Shown: piece after piece, positions 44,068 to 54,580 of the stretch | Layout of the letters: every line of letters starts with the position of its first letter | Position numbering within the stretch: the first letter of the stretch is position 1 | NCBI RefSeq assembly: GCF_019049625.1 | Contig: NZ_JAFMOY010000128.1 | Location: 179,550-243,549, forward strand | Origin: Rahnella ecdela | GTDB taxonomy: Bacteria > Pseudomonadota > Gammaproteobacteria > Enterobacterales > Enterobacteriaceae | DNA: 64,000 nucleotides | Reading direction: 5' to 3' | Translations under genes and position numbers: made by a program | Notes under the pieces: model-generated | The model's database searches: none | Told to the model about the DNA's origin: nothing | Seen by the model: the letters and a program-made list of their open reading frames with translations, nothing else

Positions 44068-44601
44068 TTAAGACTGCAAGACGTCTGCCAGGCGTTCAAG
44101 ACGACTGCGAACGCTGCCATCAATCACCATATCACCTGCACGGATTACGACACCGGCAAGAACAGACTTGTCAATTTTGCAATTCAGCTTAACTTTGCGA
44201 GATAGACGTTTTTCCATCGCAGCAGCAATTTTTGCCTGCTGTTCTTCCGAAAGCGGATTTGCTGAAGTCACTTCAACTTCAGCAACAGCCTCGAGAGAGG
44301 CGCGCAGTTCGATGAACTTCTCCAGCACTTGCGGAAGAACGCGTAAACGTCCATTTTCGGCCATGACCTTAATCAGGTTTTGGCCTGCGTCGTCGAGTTC
44401 GTCACCACATACGGCAATAAACGTTTTAGACAAAGTTTCAGGCGCACTAGCACCGGAAAGCAGTTCTTCAATTTGTTCATTGCGCGTGACTTCAGCCGTG
44501 AACGCTAACATGGACTGCCAGCGGTCTAAGCTTTGGTGCTCAACGGCAAAGTCAAAAGCTGCTTTGGCGTAGGGGCGAGCTACAGTTACAAATTCAGACA
44601 T
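44068..44601 (-). CDS. atpH: ATP synthase delta subunit
   Basis: A 177-residue peripheral-stalk protein linking F1 to the b-dimer, the same length as E. coli AtpH. The N-terminal six-helix domain ([16 protein letters not shown]) binds alpha and the C-terminal part contacts subunit b ([22 protein letters not shown]). It lies 14 bases after atpF and 12 bases before atpA. Confidence 0.97.
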   Translation of the reverse strand: MSEFVTVARPYAKAAFDFAVEHQSLDRWQSMLAFTAEVTRNEQIEELLSGASAPETLSKTFIAVCGDELDDAGQNLIKVMAENGRLRVLPQVLEKFIELRASLEAVAEVEVTSANPLSEEQQAKIAAAMEKRLSRKVKLNCKIDKSVLAGVVIRAGDMVIDGSVRSRLERLADVLQS

Positions 44602-44615
44602 CAGCCCCTCCCTCC

Positions 44616-45086
44616 TTACAGTTCAGCGACCAGTTTATCAACGATGTCGCTGTTAGCAGCTTCATCCACGGAACGTTCGATGATCTTCTCGGCGCCAGCA
44701 ATGGCCAAAATTCCGACTTGCTTACGCAACTCTTCACGGGCGCGTTGGCGTTCGGCGTCGATCTCTGCCTTGGCTTGCGTCACGATCTTGTTACGTTCCT
44801 GCTCGGCTTCAGCTTTTGCTTCGTCGACGATTTGAGCTTTACGCTTATTCGCCTGATCGATGATTACCTGAGCTTCAGCTTTGGCTTTCTTCAGTTGGTC
44901 GGTCGCATCGGCTTGCGCTAAGTCCAGCTCTTTTTTTGCACGTTCTGCAGAAGATAAACCTTCAGAAATCTCTTTCTGACGTTTTTCGATGGCAGCCATA
45001 ATTGGCGGCCATACGTACTTCATACAGAACCAGACAAACAGGACGAACGCGATAGCCTGGCCGAGGATTGTTGCGTTAAGATTCAC
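44616..45086 (-). CDS. atpF: ATP synthase subunit b
   Basis: A 156-residue peripheral stalk subunit as in E. coli. It has one N-terminal membrane helix ([23 protein letters not shown], cited by span ~4-26) and then a long, charged, Ala-rich coiled coil that dimerises and reaches to delta. It lies 65 bases after atpE and 14 before atpH. Confidence 0.97.
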   Translation of the reverse strand: MNLNATILGQAIAFVLFVWFCMKYVWPPIMAAIEKRQKEISEGLSSAERAKKELDLAQADATDQLKKAKAEAQVIIDQANKRKAQIVDEAKAEAEQERNKIVTQAKAEIDAERQRAREELRKQVGILAIAGAEKIIERSVDEAANSDIVDKLVAEL

Positions 45087-45104
45087 AGCACAATGCCTCT
45101 TTCA

Positions 45105-45409
<305 letters not shown>

Positions 45410-45440
45410 TCAGTTAAAACGCAGTAGTGTTGAAAGAAAA

Positions 45441-46238
<798 letters not shown>

Positions 46239-46245
46239 TTAGTAG

Positions 46246-46644
46246 TTAAGTACGGTAACTGTTAATGACGGCCGGTGCCAAAATCTGAGTCATCAACACC
46301 GATAAATAGGCCAACCCCAACGGAGCAAATGCCGCCTTGAACAGGCCAAGTGCGATGACCATTAAGATCACCGTAACCAGCACCTTCAGCGCTTCTCCGA
46401 TAGCAAAGGACCAGGCAACCCGTCCAGAGACCGTTGTTTGCGCCTGATGGCGCCATGCAAACAGCATGAACAGTACATTTGGCACCCAGGCGGCCAAACC
46501 ACCCATAAGAGCCGATGTGGTCCATTCCAGGCTTTTAAAACCAAATACTGCACTGAGCAGAACAAAGGTCAATAACTGCAGTATCAACAGCTTTCTGGCA
46601 ACCTTCACACTATCTGTACTGTGTAAAATACCGGATACAGACAT
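46246..46644 (-). CDS. atpI: AtpI, ATP synthase accessory protein
   Basis: A 132-residue membrane protein with four hydrophobic segments (LLILQLLTFVLLSAVFGF; ALMGGLAAWVPNVLFMLFAW; GEALKVLVTVILMVIALGLF; LAYLSVLMTQILAPAVI). E. coli AtpI is about 126 aa. It is non-essential and is thought to help c-ring assembly, and perhaps Mg supply. It is the first gene of the operon, 22 bases before atpB, with a promoter about 100 bases upstream. Confidence 0.94.
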   Translation of the reverse strand: MSVSGILHSTDSVKVARKLLILQLLTFVLLSAVFGFKSLEWTTSALMGGLAAWVPNVLFMLFAWRHQAQTTVSGRVAWSFAIGEALKVLVTVILMVIALGLFKAAFAPLGLAYLSVLMTQILAPAVINSYRT

Positions 46645-47188
46645 GACGTTTGTTCTCTCCGTATCAAGTACCTAGCTGGAGGTAGACTGAATGCCGTATA
46701 TCACTGCCTTTACTGTTTTGAGTCAAGCAGCAAAAACCGAGCAAATTATACGGGTGACAGGGACGAATTCAATGGATAAGTAGCGAAAAGGTGAACAATT
46801 ATTTAAATTTTCCCCTTCACGACTATTTTGACAACCAAACTATAGCTGAATTTGCCCTTTTTGGTTTGATACGGTTATTTCATCACCCGACAAAGAAGCG
46901 TGCACTGGATCACATAATTAACTCAGAGCACTTTATATACCCTGTACTGTTTGAATGTCTTTAGCTAATCAGGCCTTTTAAAACCCTTATAAATCAATTT
47001 GTTAATAAATCACTGTTCGTTAAACAAACTTATTTAAAAATAACCGCGATTCATTGATACAACATCCCAACAAATAACAACATTTTCATTACAAGTTGAA
47101 TATCAGCGGGTAGATGACTGTTCAATTTCAAAAGTGACTATTACAGACCGGATTAAAATAAAAACATATCTGAAATGCTATCAGTCTG
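46645..47188. other. long AT-rich non-coding region upstream of the atp operon
   Basis: About 540 bases without a credible gene. The end near atpI holds a promoter (separate entry). The rest is very AT-rich, with no repeats, RNA genes or open frames that I can support. It is plausibly a curved or H-NS/IHF-rich upstream element of the atp promoter, but that is a guess. Confidence 0.5.
46745..46772 (-). promoter_or_regulatory. atp operon promoter
   Basis: On the - strand TTGAAT, a 16-base spacer and a perfect TATAAT, about 100 bases upstream of the atpI start codon. Confidence 0.75.
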
Positions 47189-47194
47189 TAAAAA

Positions 47195-47221
47195 AGCGGT
47201 GATAGTGAGTTTGTCACCGCT
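47195..47221 (-). terminator. rsmG terminator
   Basis: Perfect 8-bp stem AGCGGTGA / TCACCGCT with an 11-base loop, then a T run on the - strand, about 73 bases after the rsmG stop. It separates mnmG-rsmG from the atp operon. Confidence 0.82.
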
Positions 47222-47293
47222 ATATAATTAGCATGCTCATTTTAACTGTGTTAACACAGGCATTTTTTAAATATTATTTGATAAAACGCAACT

Positions 47294-47914
47294 TTAGTTT
47301 GAACGAAGAATGACGAGATGACGTTCTCCGTCAAGTTCTGGTACCTGCAGTTTTATGACTGATTCCAGAGTGATGCCTTGCGGTAATTGCGCAAGTTCAT
47401 CCTCAGGGCTGACACCTTTCAGGGCATAAAAACGCCCCTGCCCTTTTTGCGGCAGATGATGACACCAGGAAAGCATATCCTGCAGAGACGCAAATGCACG
47501 GCTGATCACCCCATCAAACGGCGGCTCTGGTTCAAACTCTTCCACGCGGCTTTGTACCGGTTCGATATTCTTCAGTCCCAGCTCATGCTGAACCTGACGC
47601 AGGAAGCGTATGCGCTTACCCAGGCTGTCCAGTAGCGTGAAGTGAGAGTCCGGACGGACAATGGCGAGCGGAACGCCTGGCAAACCGGGTCCGGTCCCCA
47701 CATCAATGAAACGGCTGCCCTGGAGGTGTTCATTTACGACGATGCTGTCCATGATATGACGTACCAGCATTTGCATCGGATCACGAACAGACGTCAGGTT
47801 GTAGGCTTTGTTCCACTTATGCAGCAGTTCAACATAGCCAATCAGTTGCTGTTTTTGCTGATCGGGTAACGCTATTCCTGCCGCAGCAAGCAGCGAGTCC
47901 AGTTTCTTTTGCAC
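47294..47914 (-). CDS. rsmG: 16S rRNA (guanine527-N7) methyltransferase RsmG
   Basis: A 206-residue (E. coli 207) SAM-dependent methyltransferase making m7G527 in 16S rRNA; loss gives low-level streptomycin resistance. The SAM-binding glycine motif is [17 protein letters not shown] (~65-81), followed by [12 protein letters not shown]. It sits downstream of mnmG with a 130-base gap, longer than the gap I recall in E. coli, that holds a hairpin. Confidence 0.97.
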   Translation of the reverse strand: MQKKLDSLLAAAGIALPDQQKQQLIGYVELLHKWNKAYNLTSVRDPMQMLVRHIMDSIVVNEHLQGSRFIDVGTGPGLPGVPLAIVRPDSHFTLLDSLGKRIRFLRQVQHELGLKNIEPVQSRVEEFEPEPPFDGVISRAFASLQDMLSWCHHLPQKGQGRFYALKGVSPEDELAQLPQGITLESVIKLQVPELDGERHLVILRSN

Positions 47915-48000
47915 AGTGAATCCTCAGACAGAGTCGATATTTCGGGAACAGCCCGGTTGAGAAATGATAAAACACTCAGAAAGATGGGAAAAGTAAGAAC

Positions 48001-48031
48001 TGACCGCCGCTTTGTTATCAAAGGACGGTCA
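48001..48031 (-). other. hairpin between mnmG and rsmG
   Basis: TGACCG / CGGTCA outer arms with CTTTG / CAAAG inner arms around TTAT. It lies 14 bases after the mnmG stop. No T tract follows on the - strand, so it may protect the mnmG transcript end or partly attenuate rsmG. Confidence 0.55.
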
Positions 48032-48044
48032 TAAGAGATGTGAT

Positions 48045-49934
48045 TTATGCGCTGCGGCGCAGCAAGCCTTGTTTCTTAAGCCATATCAGTAAGATCGAGA
48101 TTGCAGCCGGAGTAATACCCGAGATCCGTGATGCCTGACCAATGGAGGTCGGCTTGTGATCGTTAAGCTTGGCGATCACTTCATTGGAAAGACCATTCAC
48201 CTGGCGATAATCAAGATCAACCGGCAGCACGGTATTTTCATTGCGCTGCTGCTTTTCAATCTCTTCCTGCTGACGGGCAATATAGCCTTCATATTTGATC
48301 TGAATTTCCACCTGTTCTGCCGCCTGCACATCAGGAACCGAAGGTGCGAACGGGGAAAGACGGGTGATCAGTTCGTAAGTCATTTCAGGACGACGCAGCA
48401 ACTCTTCCGCGCTGGCTTCTTTGGAAAGCGGAGCAGAAAGATGTGCGTTAATTTCTTCAACCTGTGCGTGGTGCGGGTTCACCCAGATACCACGCAGGCG
48501 CTGACGTTCCTGTTCGATCATTTCCAGTTTTTCGTTGAAGCGCGCCCAGCGAGCATCATCAACCAGACCTAACTCGCGGCCTTTTTCTGTCAGGCGCAAA
48601 TCAGCATTGTCTTCGCGCAGCATCAGACGGTACTCAGCACGTGAGGTAAACATGCGGTAAGGTTCTTTAGTGCCCAGTGTACATAAGTCATCAACCAGCA
48701 CACCCAGATACGCCTGATCGCGGCGCGGTGCCCAGCCTTCCTGCTCGGTAGCACAACGGGCTGCGTTCATGCCTGCCAGCAAGCCCTGCGCAGCTGCTTC
48801 TTCGTAACCCGTTGTACCGTTGATTTGTCCTGCAAAGAACAGACCGGCGATAAATTTGCTTTCCAGCGTTGGTTTCAAATCACGCGGATCGAAGAAATCG
48901 TATTCAATAGCATAACCAGGACGAACGATGACGGCATTTTCCATACCTTGCATAGACCGGACGATCTGCATCTGCACATCGAATGGCAAGCTTGTGGAAA
49001 TTCCGTTTGGATAAACTTCATTGCTGGTCAGGCCTTCCGGTTCAAGGAAGATCTGATGAGAATTGCGATCGGCAAAACGCATGACTTTATCTTCGATCGA
49101 CGGGCAATAACGCGGGCCGATCCCTTCGATGATCCCGGCATACATCGGGCTGCGATCCAGGTTATTACGGATCACGTCATGGGTTTTTTCGTTGGTATAG
49201 GTCATGTAACACGGGATCTGCCGCGGATGTTGCGACACGTTCCCCATGAAAGAGAATACCGGAGCCGGGTTATCACCGTGTTGTTGCGCCAGCACACTGA
49301 AATCAATTGTACGGGCATCGATACGCGGAGGTGTACCGGTTTTAAGACGGTTAACGCGTAAAGGCAATTCACGCAGACGCTGAGACAGGGAGATCGCAGG
49401 AGGATCCCCTGCACGGCCGCCACTGTAGTTTTCCAGACCAATGTGGATCTTCCCATCCAGAAAGGTCCCGACGGTCAGTACAACCGATTTGGCGCGGAAT
49501 TTCAGACCCATTTTGGTCACAGCGCCCACGACACGATCGTTTTCGACGATCAGGTCTTCAACAGGTTGCTGGAAGATAGTCAGGTTTGGCTGGTTTTCCA
49601 GTGCAGTGCGTACAGCCTGACGATAGAGAACGCGGTCGGCCTGTGCACGGGTTGCCCTGACAGCAGGGCCTTTGCTCGCGTTTAGTATCCTAAACTGAAT
49701 GCCCGCATGATCGATAGCCGTGGCCATCAGTCCGCCCAGAGCGTCCACTTCTTTTACCAGATGTCCTTTCCCGATCCCGCCAATTGCCGGGTTACACGAC
49801 ATCTGTCCCAGCGTGTCGATATTGTGGGTTAATAATAAGGTCTGACGTCCCATACGGGCAGAAGCCATGGCGGCTTCAGTACCTGCATGACCACCACCTA
49901 TGATGATGACGTCAAATTGATCCGGATAAAACAT
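48045..49934 (-). CDS. mnmG: MnmG (GidA), tRNA uridine-5-carboxymethylaminomethyl modification enzyme
   Basis: A 629-residue FAD enzyme, the same length as E. coli MnmG, partner of MnmE in wobble-U34 modification. The FAD-binding loop is [12 protein letters not shown] (~10-21). The GidA signature [22 protein letters not shown] (~47-68; cited by span) and the second signature [17 protein letters not shown] are intact. The C-terminal helical domain binds MnmE. It borders oriC, and its transcription runs away from the origin, as in E. coli. Confidence 0.98.
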   Translation of the reverse strand: MFYPDQFDVIIIGGGHAGTEAAMASARMGRQTLLLTHNIDTLGQMSCNPAIGGIGKGHLVKEVDALGGLMATAIDHAGIQFRILNASKGPAVRATRAQADRVLYRQAVRTALENQPNLTIFQQPVEDLIVENDRVVGAVTKMGLKFRAKSVVLTVGTFLDGKIHIGLENYSGGRAGDPPAISLSQRLRELPLRVNRLKTGTPPRIDARTIDFSVLAQQHGDNPAPVFSFMGNVSQHPRQIPCYMTYTNEKTHDVIRNNLDRSPMYAGIIEGIGPRYCPSIEDKVMRFADRNSHQIFLEPEGLTSNEVYPNGISTSLPFDVQMQIVRSMQGMENAVIVRPGYAIEYDFFDPRDLKPTLESKFIAGLFFAGQINGTTGYEEAAAQGLLAGMNAARCATEQEGWAPRRDQAYLGVLVDDLCTLGTKEPYRMFTSRAEYRLMLREDNADLRLTEKGRELGLVDDARWARFNEKLEMIEQERQRLRGIWVNPHHAQVEEINAHLSAPLSKEASAEELLRRPEMTYELITRLSPFAPSVPDVQAAEQVEIQIKYEGYIARQQEEIEKQQRNENTVLPVDLDYRQVNGLSNEVIAKLNDHKPTSIGQASRISGITPAAISILLIWLKKQGLLRRSA

Positions 49935-50027
49935 GCGACTGCACCTCGGCGTTCAAGCGAACTTTCTTTGTATGGCGTTGGGAGGAGGGATTCTACTCAA
50001 GTTTTGAGCTTCCACAAGTCCCCGGGG

Positions 50028-50300
50028 ATCTTCACTAATTAAAAGAAGATCTTTTTTATTTAAAGATCTCTTATTTATACTTCTATTAAGATCGCGATCC
50101 TCTGTGCATAAGTCTTTTTTGTTCATGAAGATCAGTATGCTAAGAAGGATCGAATGCTGTGAATGATCGGTGATCCTGGACAGTATAAGCTGGGATCAGA
50201 ATTGAGAGTTATGCACAGCATGAAAAGCGTACAGGAGTTGTTAGAGGGATAACTACGGGTTTTACCCTGCTTTTAAGCATAGTTATCCACATCTGATCGC
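50028..50300. other. oriC: oriC, chromosomal replication origin
   Basis: It lies between mnmG and mioC, as in E. coli. AT-rich unwinding repeats begin with GATC (GATCTTTTTTATT at 50048, GATCTCTTATTTA at 50065), and at least a dozen GATC sites are present. DnaA boxes: R1 TTATGCACA (50103-50111, reverse), R2 TTATGCACA (50209-50217), an R3-like TTATCCCTC (50244-50252, reverse) and R4 TTATCCACA (50283-50291). The conserved middle stretch GAATGATCGGTGATCCTGGA is intact. R1 departs from the TTATCCACA that I recall in E. coli. Confidence 0.96.
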
Positions 50301-50313
50301 CTGAAATTTACAC

Positions 50314-50757
50314 TTATTTGAGCAAATTAATCCAGTTGATCACCCAAACCTCGGCTGGATCCTCAGGAATTTCGTGTTGAGTCACGTCGATCTCAAGACG
50401 ATCACCGATCCTTTTTGCCCCTAATGACGTCAGTTTTTGATCCAGCAAACTGATCGCGCCACAGAAGGTGTCATATTCACTGCTGCCCAGACCTAATGCG
50501 CCAAAGCGTACTTTTGACAGATCCGGTTGCCCATCTTCCAGCTGCTCCATAAAAGGTTGCAGGTTATCAGGCAACTCGCCAGCACCGTGTGTCGAGCACA
50601 CAACCAGCCAGATCCCTTCCTGCGGAACTTCATACAGCTCCGGACCATGGAACATCTGGGTGGAAAAACCGGCTTCTTCCAGTTTCTCAGCCACGTGTTC
50701 TGCTACATATTCGGCACTGCCAAGCGTACTGCCACTGATCAGGGTAATGTCAGACAT
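50314..50757 (-). CDS. mioC: MioC, flavodoxin-like protein
   Basis: A 147-residue short-chain flavodoxin (E. coli MioC 147 aa). The FMN phosphate loop is SGSTLGSAEYVAEH (~8-21), and the second loop HGAGELPDN is at ~56. MioC supports biotin synthase activity in vitro. Its transcription runs towards oriC and was once thought to influence initiation. A perfect DnaA box lies in the promoter region just upstream. Confidence 0.95.
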   Translation of the reverse strand: MSDITLISGSTLGSAEYVAEHVAEKLEEAGFSTQMFHGPELYEVPQEGIWLVVCSTHGAGELPDNLQPFMEQLEDGQPDLSKVRFGALGLGSSEYDTFCGAISLLDQKLTSLGAKRIGDRLEIDVTQHEIPEDPAEVWVINWINLLK

Positions 50758-50815
50758 GATGCTCTCACCCGGGAAAAGGAGGCTATTGTACGCTGTGAAT
50801 GAGCTGGGATCTACC

Positions 50816-50824
50816 TGTGGATAA
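50816..50824 (-). promoter_or_regulatory. DnaA box upstream of mioC
   Basis: TGTGGATAA on the + strand, which is TTATCCACA on the - strand, 59 bases upstream of mioC. A DnaA box in the mioC promoter is known in E. coli, where it represses the gene. Confidence 0.8.
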
Positions 50825-50845
50825 TAGGGGTATAGAAATCAGTGC

Positions 50846-51307
50846 TCAGGGCTGGATGGTGCGTGTGATGGGGTTTTGCAGCGAGATTAAGGTCTCGGTT
50901 GACTGGATCTCATCAATTGTCTGGATCTTGTTGATAAGTACGTGCTGAAGGGAATCTATCGAGCGGCACATGATCTTAATGAAAATGCTGTAATGCCCGG
51001 TGGTGTAATAGGCTTCGACCACTTCTTCTATACTTTCGAGCTTTTTAAGTGCTGACGGATAATCCTTGGCGCTTTTTAAAATGATGCCAATAAAGCAGCA
51101 CACGTCATAACCCAGCTGTTTGGGATTTACGGTGATATGCGCGCCGGTAATGATGCCTGCCTGTTTCATTTTCTCTACGCGGACGTGGATGGTCCCCGGA
51201 CTGACCGTAAACACTTTTGCCAGTTCTGCATAAGGGGTGCGGGCGTTTTCCATCAACGCATTCAGGATCCCGCGATCCAGCTCATCGAGCTGATAGATTT
51301 CATTCAT
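50846..51307 (-). CDS. asnC: AsnC, Lrp/AsnC-family transcriptional regulator
   Basis: A 153-residue regulator, E. coli AsnC 152 aa. The N-terminal helix-turn-helix (AYAELAKVF-type PYAELAKVFTVSPGTIHVRV, ~24-43) and the C-terminal RAM domain (GYDVCCFIGIILKSAKDYP, YYTTGHYSIFIK) match AsnC closely. In E. coli it activates the divergent asnA when asparagine is low. Here asnA is absent from the locus: the start lies only 20 bases from the viaA stop and on the same strand, so asnC may be transcribed from the ravA-viaA side. Confidence 0.94.
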   Translation of the reverse strand: MNEIYQLDELDRGILNALMENARTPYAELAKVFTVSPGTIHVRVEKMKQAGIITGAHITVNPKQLGYDVCCFIGIILKSAKDYPSALKKLESIEEVVEAYYTTGHYSIFIKIMCRSIDSLQHVLINKIQTIDEIQSTETLISLQNPITRTIQP

Positions 51308-51327
51308 GGTTATCTTTCTCTGTAGGC

Positions 51328-52797
51328 TTAATTTCGCTGCCAGCGACGTTGTACGCGGCTTTTCACACCGGTATCAAAGCGCCAGATATGATCGAAAATC
51401 CGCAGAATACCGGGCTTGCCATAATGTGACATTGCCAGAGCATGGAAGCGATGCTGCTTTTCTTTTTGCAATGCTCTGACTTTTCTTTGCACCTCATCAG
51501 GCAGACGCTGGGCGATGAAATCGGAAATAACGACGGCATCCGCATCATGCCATTGTGGCGACGCCAGCTTATCCAGTGTGGCATTCAGGCAGGCCGCCAG
51601 ATCGGTTCCACCGCGAAAATGCTGACCCAGAAAACGCAACGCCTGATCCAGGCCGCCGTTGGACGTCAGCTCATAATGGATCACTTCACTGGCAAACAGC
51701 ATGATGTAACAGCGCCGGTTATCCGCCAGCGCAATTTTCAGTAATGCCAGGCAGAATGCTTTCGCGCACTGTTCATTAAAGCCGCCCATCGAACCTGATG
51801 TGTCGACGCAGACCACAAAAGGCCCGCGCGGCTGCGGTTCTTGTTGCTGATAGACCACCGGGCGTTTGACCACTTTCTCGCGCCAGACATCGCCTTGCAG
51901 ACGATAGGTCATCAGACGCTTTTCCAGCAACCGGCGGTAAAATTCGTATTCCAGCTCAGGCAATCCGAGCGTCACCAGCTCCGTTGGCATCAGGCGCAGA
52001 ATATCATCGCTCTGATGAATACCGTTGACTTCTTCCGGTACCGTTGCGGGCTCACGCACCATCAGCCGGTGCGTTTCCATTTTGGCATCTTCATGCGGGC
52101 TGGTTTTGACGGTCTGACTGCGCCCCAGCTGTTCGGCCAGATGCATCAGTTCAGGTTGCTGCTGGAGAAATGCCCCGAAACGCGCCAGCGACAGGATATC
52201 GCCACGCATGCGCTTTCCTTTACTCATATCCCATAAACGGCCAGCTGCCGTATCGTTCTCTGCTAATAAAGGAGAGAGCTCGCTGCTGAGCTCCAGGCGT
52301 TGCAGCAATTCTTCCTGCAACTGCTCCTGTCCCTGCTCCAGCAACTGCTGATGAACGTTCACCGTCTGGAAGGTCAGATTCAGGCGCCAGCGTTGCAGGA
52401 ACAGGGTCTGGAAGCTGTTGCCTGTTTTGGCGGTGCGGGACGCTTCATGATTTTCCTGTAACGTGCGGGCTTCTGTCGTGAATGGGGAGCTGAGTCGTGC
52501 CAGCTCATCAAGAAGTGCGGGCAGTTCTGACTGGAAAGTAACGGCATCCGTCTGCTGGCAGTGTTGGTAAAGATAGAATTCTTTCGCCAGTTCTTCCGGA
52601 ACGGGTGTTTCGTGGATCCTCTGACGAAGGCGCATCTTCCACTCGGGAAGATCTTTGGTCAGCGCCTGTTTGAGACGCGGGAATTTCTTGAAGAAAACCG
52701 CCATCGCCGGTGCGGCCAGCAGGCCGATGATCGATTCCTCAATCAATTCAGCTTCGCTGATGGCCAACAGCAGATCCAGAGATTCCAGACTGAACAT
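51328..52797 (-). CDS. viaA: ViaA, VWA-domain partner of RavA
   Basis: A 489-residue von Willebrand A protein (E. coli ViaA 483 aa). I start at ATG 52797 ([14 protein letters not shown]), two bases after the ravA stop, because the conserved N-terminus begins there; a 28-codon extension inside ravA is rejected. The C-terminal VWA domain has the metal-site motif [10 protein letters not shown] (~333-342) and a later FRGGTDL threonine/aspartate loop. ViaA stimulates the RavA ATPase, and together they affect respiratory complexes and aminoglycoside sensitivity in E. coli. Confidence 0.93.
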   Translation of the reverse strand: MFSLESLDLLLAISEAELIEESIIGLLAAPAMAVFFKKFPRLKQALTKDLPEWKMRLRQRIHETPVPEELAKEFYLYQHCQQTDAVTFQSELPALLDELARLSSPFTTEARTLQENHEASRTAKTGNSFQTLFLQRWRLNLTFQTVNVHQQLLEQGQEQLQEELLQRLELSSELSPLLAENDTAAGRLWDMSKGKRMRGDILSLARFGAFLQQQPELMHLAEQLGRSQTVKTSPHEDAKMETHRLMVREPATVPEEVNGIHQSDDILRLMPTELVTLGLPELEYEFYRRLLEKRLMTYRLQGDVWREKVVKRPVVYQQQEPQPRGPFVVCVDTSGSMGGFNEQCAKAFCLALLKIALADNRRCYIMLFASEVIHYELTSNGGLDQALRFLGQHFRGGTDLAACLNATLDKLASPQWHDADAVVISDFIAQRLPDEVQRKVRALQKEKQHRFHALAMSHYGKPGILRIFDHIWRFDTGVKSRVQRRWQRN

Positions 52798-52799
52798 GA

Positions 52800-54308
52800 T
52801 CAGTGACCGCTGAACGTCTGTTGCTGAAGGCGCAACTGTTCGGATACCTGCAACAGACTGGCTTCTATTTTTGCCATCCATTCTGCGGGCACAAACAGGC
52901 AGTTTTGCTGCTGACCGAACTCATGTCTTTGCTGAGCCAGTTTCGCGGTGAGATCGCTGAGCGTATTTTTCATCTCATCGGGAACGGCGATATGTTCATT
53001 GCCCGGCAGCGTCAGTGGCGTGCTCTGACGGCTGACGTCCAGCACCAGCAATTGTTGTTTATCGTCGATTTCCAAATCAACGCTCTGAACAAAGCCGATG
53101 CCGTTAAGTTTGGCTTTCAGGATGCCGCCTTTATTAAGCCACTCTTCCAGAACCGCGCGTTCAAACAACAGGTGCGTGACTTTAATGTCATGCAGATGCA
53201 AAGGCATTTGCAGCAAAAGTGTCAGACTGGTAGTGGTCATCGTGTCCGGCAGGGAATATTGTGGTTTGCGGCTGAAGATCCCGGCTTTTTTGCCGAGTTT
53301 GATTGACTGCCGGGAACTTTGTTGTTGCTGATGCTGCATCCATTGCTGATTCAGTTGCTGAATTTTCATCAGCAAGGTTTGCTGCTGGAAACCCTGTTCA
53401 GTGATCAGCTGTTCGATCTGCGTTTGCAGCAGGTTATAGGTGTTCAGATCATGCCATAAGCAGTCTTTGAGCAGGACAAGATCCACCGGCGTGATCGCAT
53501 TCCGGCCACTGAAGAATGCACAGGCCTGCAACAGACGCAGGGCTTTTTTCCAGCGACGGTCGGAAACATAGGGCGCGGTATCGAGGGCATCAAGACGCTG
53601 GCGCAACTGGAAAATCAGTTCGAAGCAGCTGTCTGAAAGCGTAACTTTGTCGATTTCCGGCTGCCATTGTTGATATTCTTCATCGCTGATACTCAGGGAC
53701 TCTGCCACCGGATTGGTGCTTTCATTATTACGGCTGGTGAGCAGCGAGCGGAAATTTTGCTTATCCTGCACTTTATCCAGCCACAAACGGATCAGCATAC
53801 GGTCGTACAGGGCTTCCAGACCGCCGTCGGCTTCCGGTAATTCGTTAGAAGCACTGACCAGCAGGCGCATCGGAATGGGGTCTTCGCGTTCGCCATTACG
53901 GAAACGGCGTTCGTTAATCGCGGTCAGGAGCGTATTCAGGATGGCAGGCCCGGCTTTCCAGATTTCATCAAGGAAGACAATCTCAGCTTCCGGCAGATAA
54001 CCTTCGGTCAGACGCAGATAGCGGCCTTCATCTTTCAGAGCCTGAATCGACAGCGGACCAAAGACTTCTTCCGGTGTGGAAAAGCGCGTCATAAGATATT
54101 CAAAAGCGCGGGCGTGACGGAAGGCAAATTTCAGACGGCGGGCAATCAGACTTTTTGCAATACCCGGCGGGCCAAGCAGGAAAACGCTTTCACCACACAG
54201 CGCGGCCAGCAGGCAAAGTCGTATGGCATCCTGCCGCTCGTACAGGCCATGTTCTAGTGCATTAGCAAGACGGGCGATCCGTTCTGCCAGAAGGGGAGAT
54301 TGCGCCAT
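52800..54308 (-). CDS. ravA: RavA, MoxR-family AAA+ ATPase
   Basis: A 502-residue MoxR ATPase (E. coli 498 aa). I start at ATG 54308 ([18 protein letters not shown]), with GGAAGAGA upstream, rather than seven codons earlier. Walker A is GPPGIAKSL (~46-54), Walker B is [11 protein letters not shown] (~109-119), sensor 1 is [15 protein letters not shown] and the arginine finger region [11 protein letters not shown] follows. The C-terminal LARA-type domain binds the lysine decarboxylase LdcI in E. coli. It is cotranscribed with viaA. Confidence 0.95.
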   Translation of the reverse strand: MAQSPLLAERIARLANALEHGLYERQDAIRLCLLAALCGESVFLLGPPGIAKSLIARRLKFAFRHARAFEYLMTRFSTPEEVFGPLSIQALKDEGRYLRLTEGYLPEAEIVFLDEIWKAGPAILNTLLTAINERRFRNGEREDPIPMRLLVSASNELPEADGGLEALYDRMLIRLWLDKVQDKQNFRSLLTSRNNESTNPVAESLSISDEEYQQWQPEIDKVTLSDSCFELIFQLRQRLDALDTAPYVSDRRWKKALRLLQACAFFSGRNAITPVDLVLLKDCLWHDLNTYNLLQTQIEQLITEQGFQQQTLLMKIQQLNQQWMQHQQQQSSRQSIKLGKKAGIFSRKPQYSLPDTMTTTSLTLLLQMPLHLHDIKVTHLLFERAVLEEWLNKGGILKAKLNGIGFVQSVDLEIDDKQQLLVLDVSRQSTPLTLPGNEHIAVPDEMKNTLSDLTAKLAQQRHEFGQQQNCLFVPAEWMAKIEASLLQVSEQLRLQQQTFSGH

Positions 54309-54580
54309 ACTGTCTCTTCCGGTTTCCATTTAGTTGTTGAATAGTGTACTGGGTTCTTATGAGAAGCCACGATTATTTTTATCGTTATAGCTTGTTGATT
54401 ACTAAAAATTTTCTATTATCAAAAATGTGACCCCGTTCATCTGAACCCTGGTTTAGCTGTACATTTAAGGGTAGGCAATCTGATTTATTCGTGCATACTG
54501 TGCGCCTTTTAGTGGGCATCATAAGACTGAGCGCACGCATCGCTTACAGATGTTCGAGCAAAAAAGAAAAGAAACGAAAT

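Noticed and set aside
54491..54580. 30-codon N-terminal extension of kup
   Set aside because: No match in the family; ATG 54581 gives the standard 622-residue protein.
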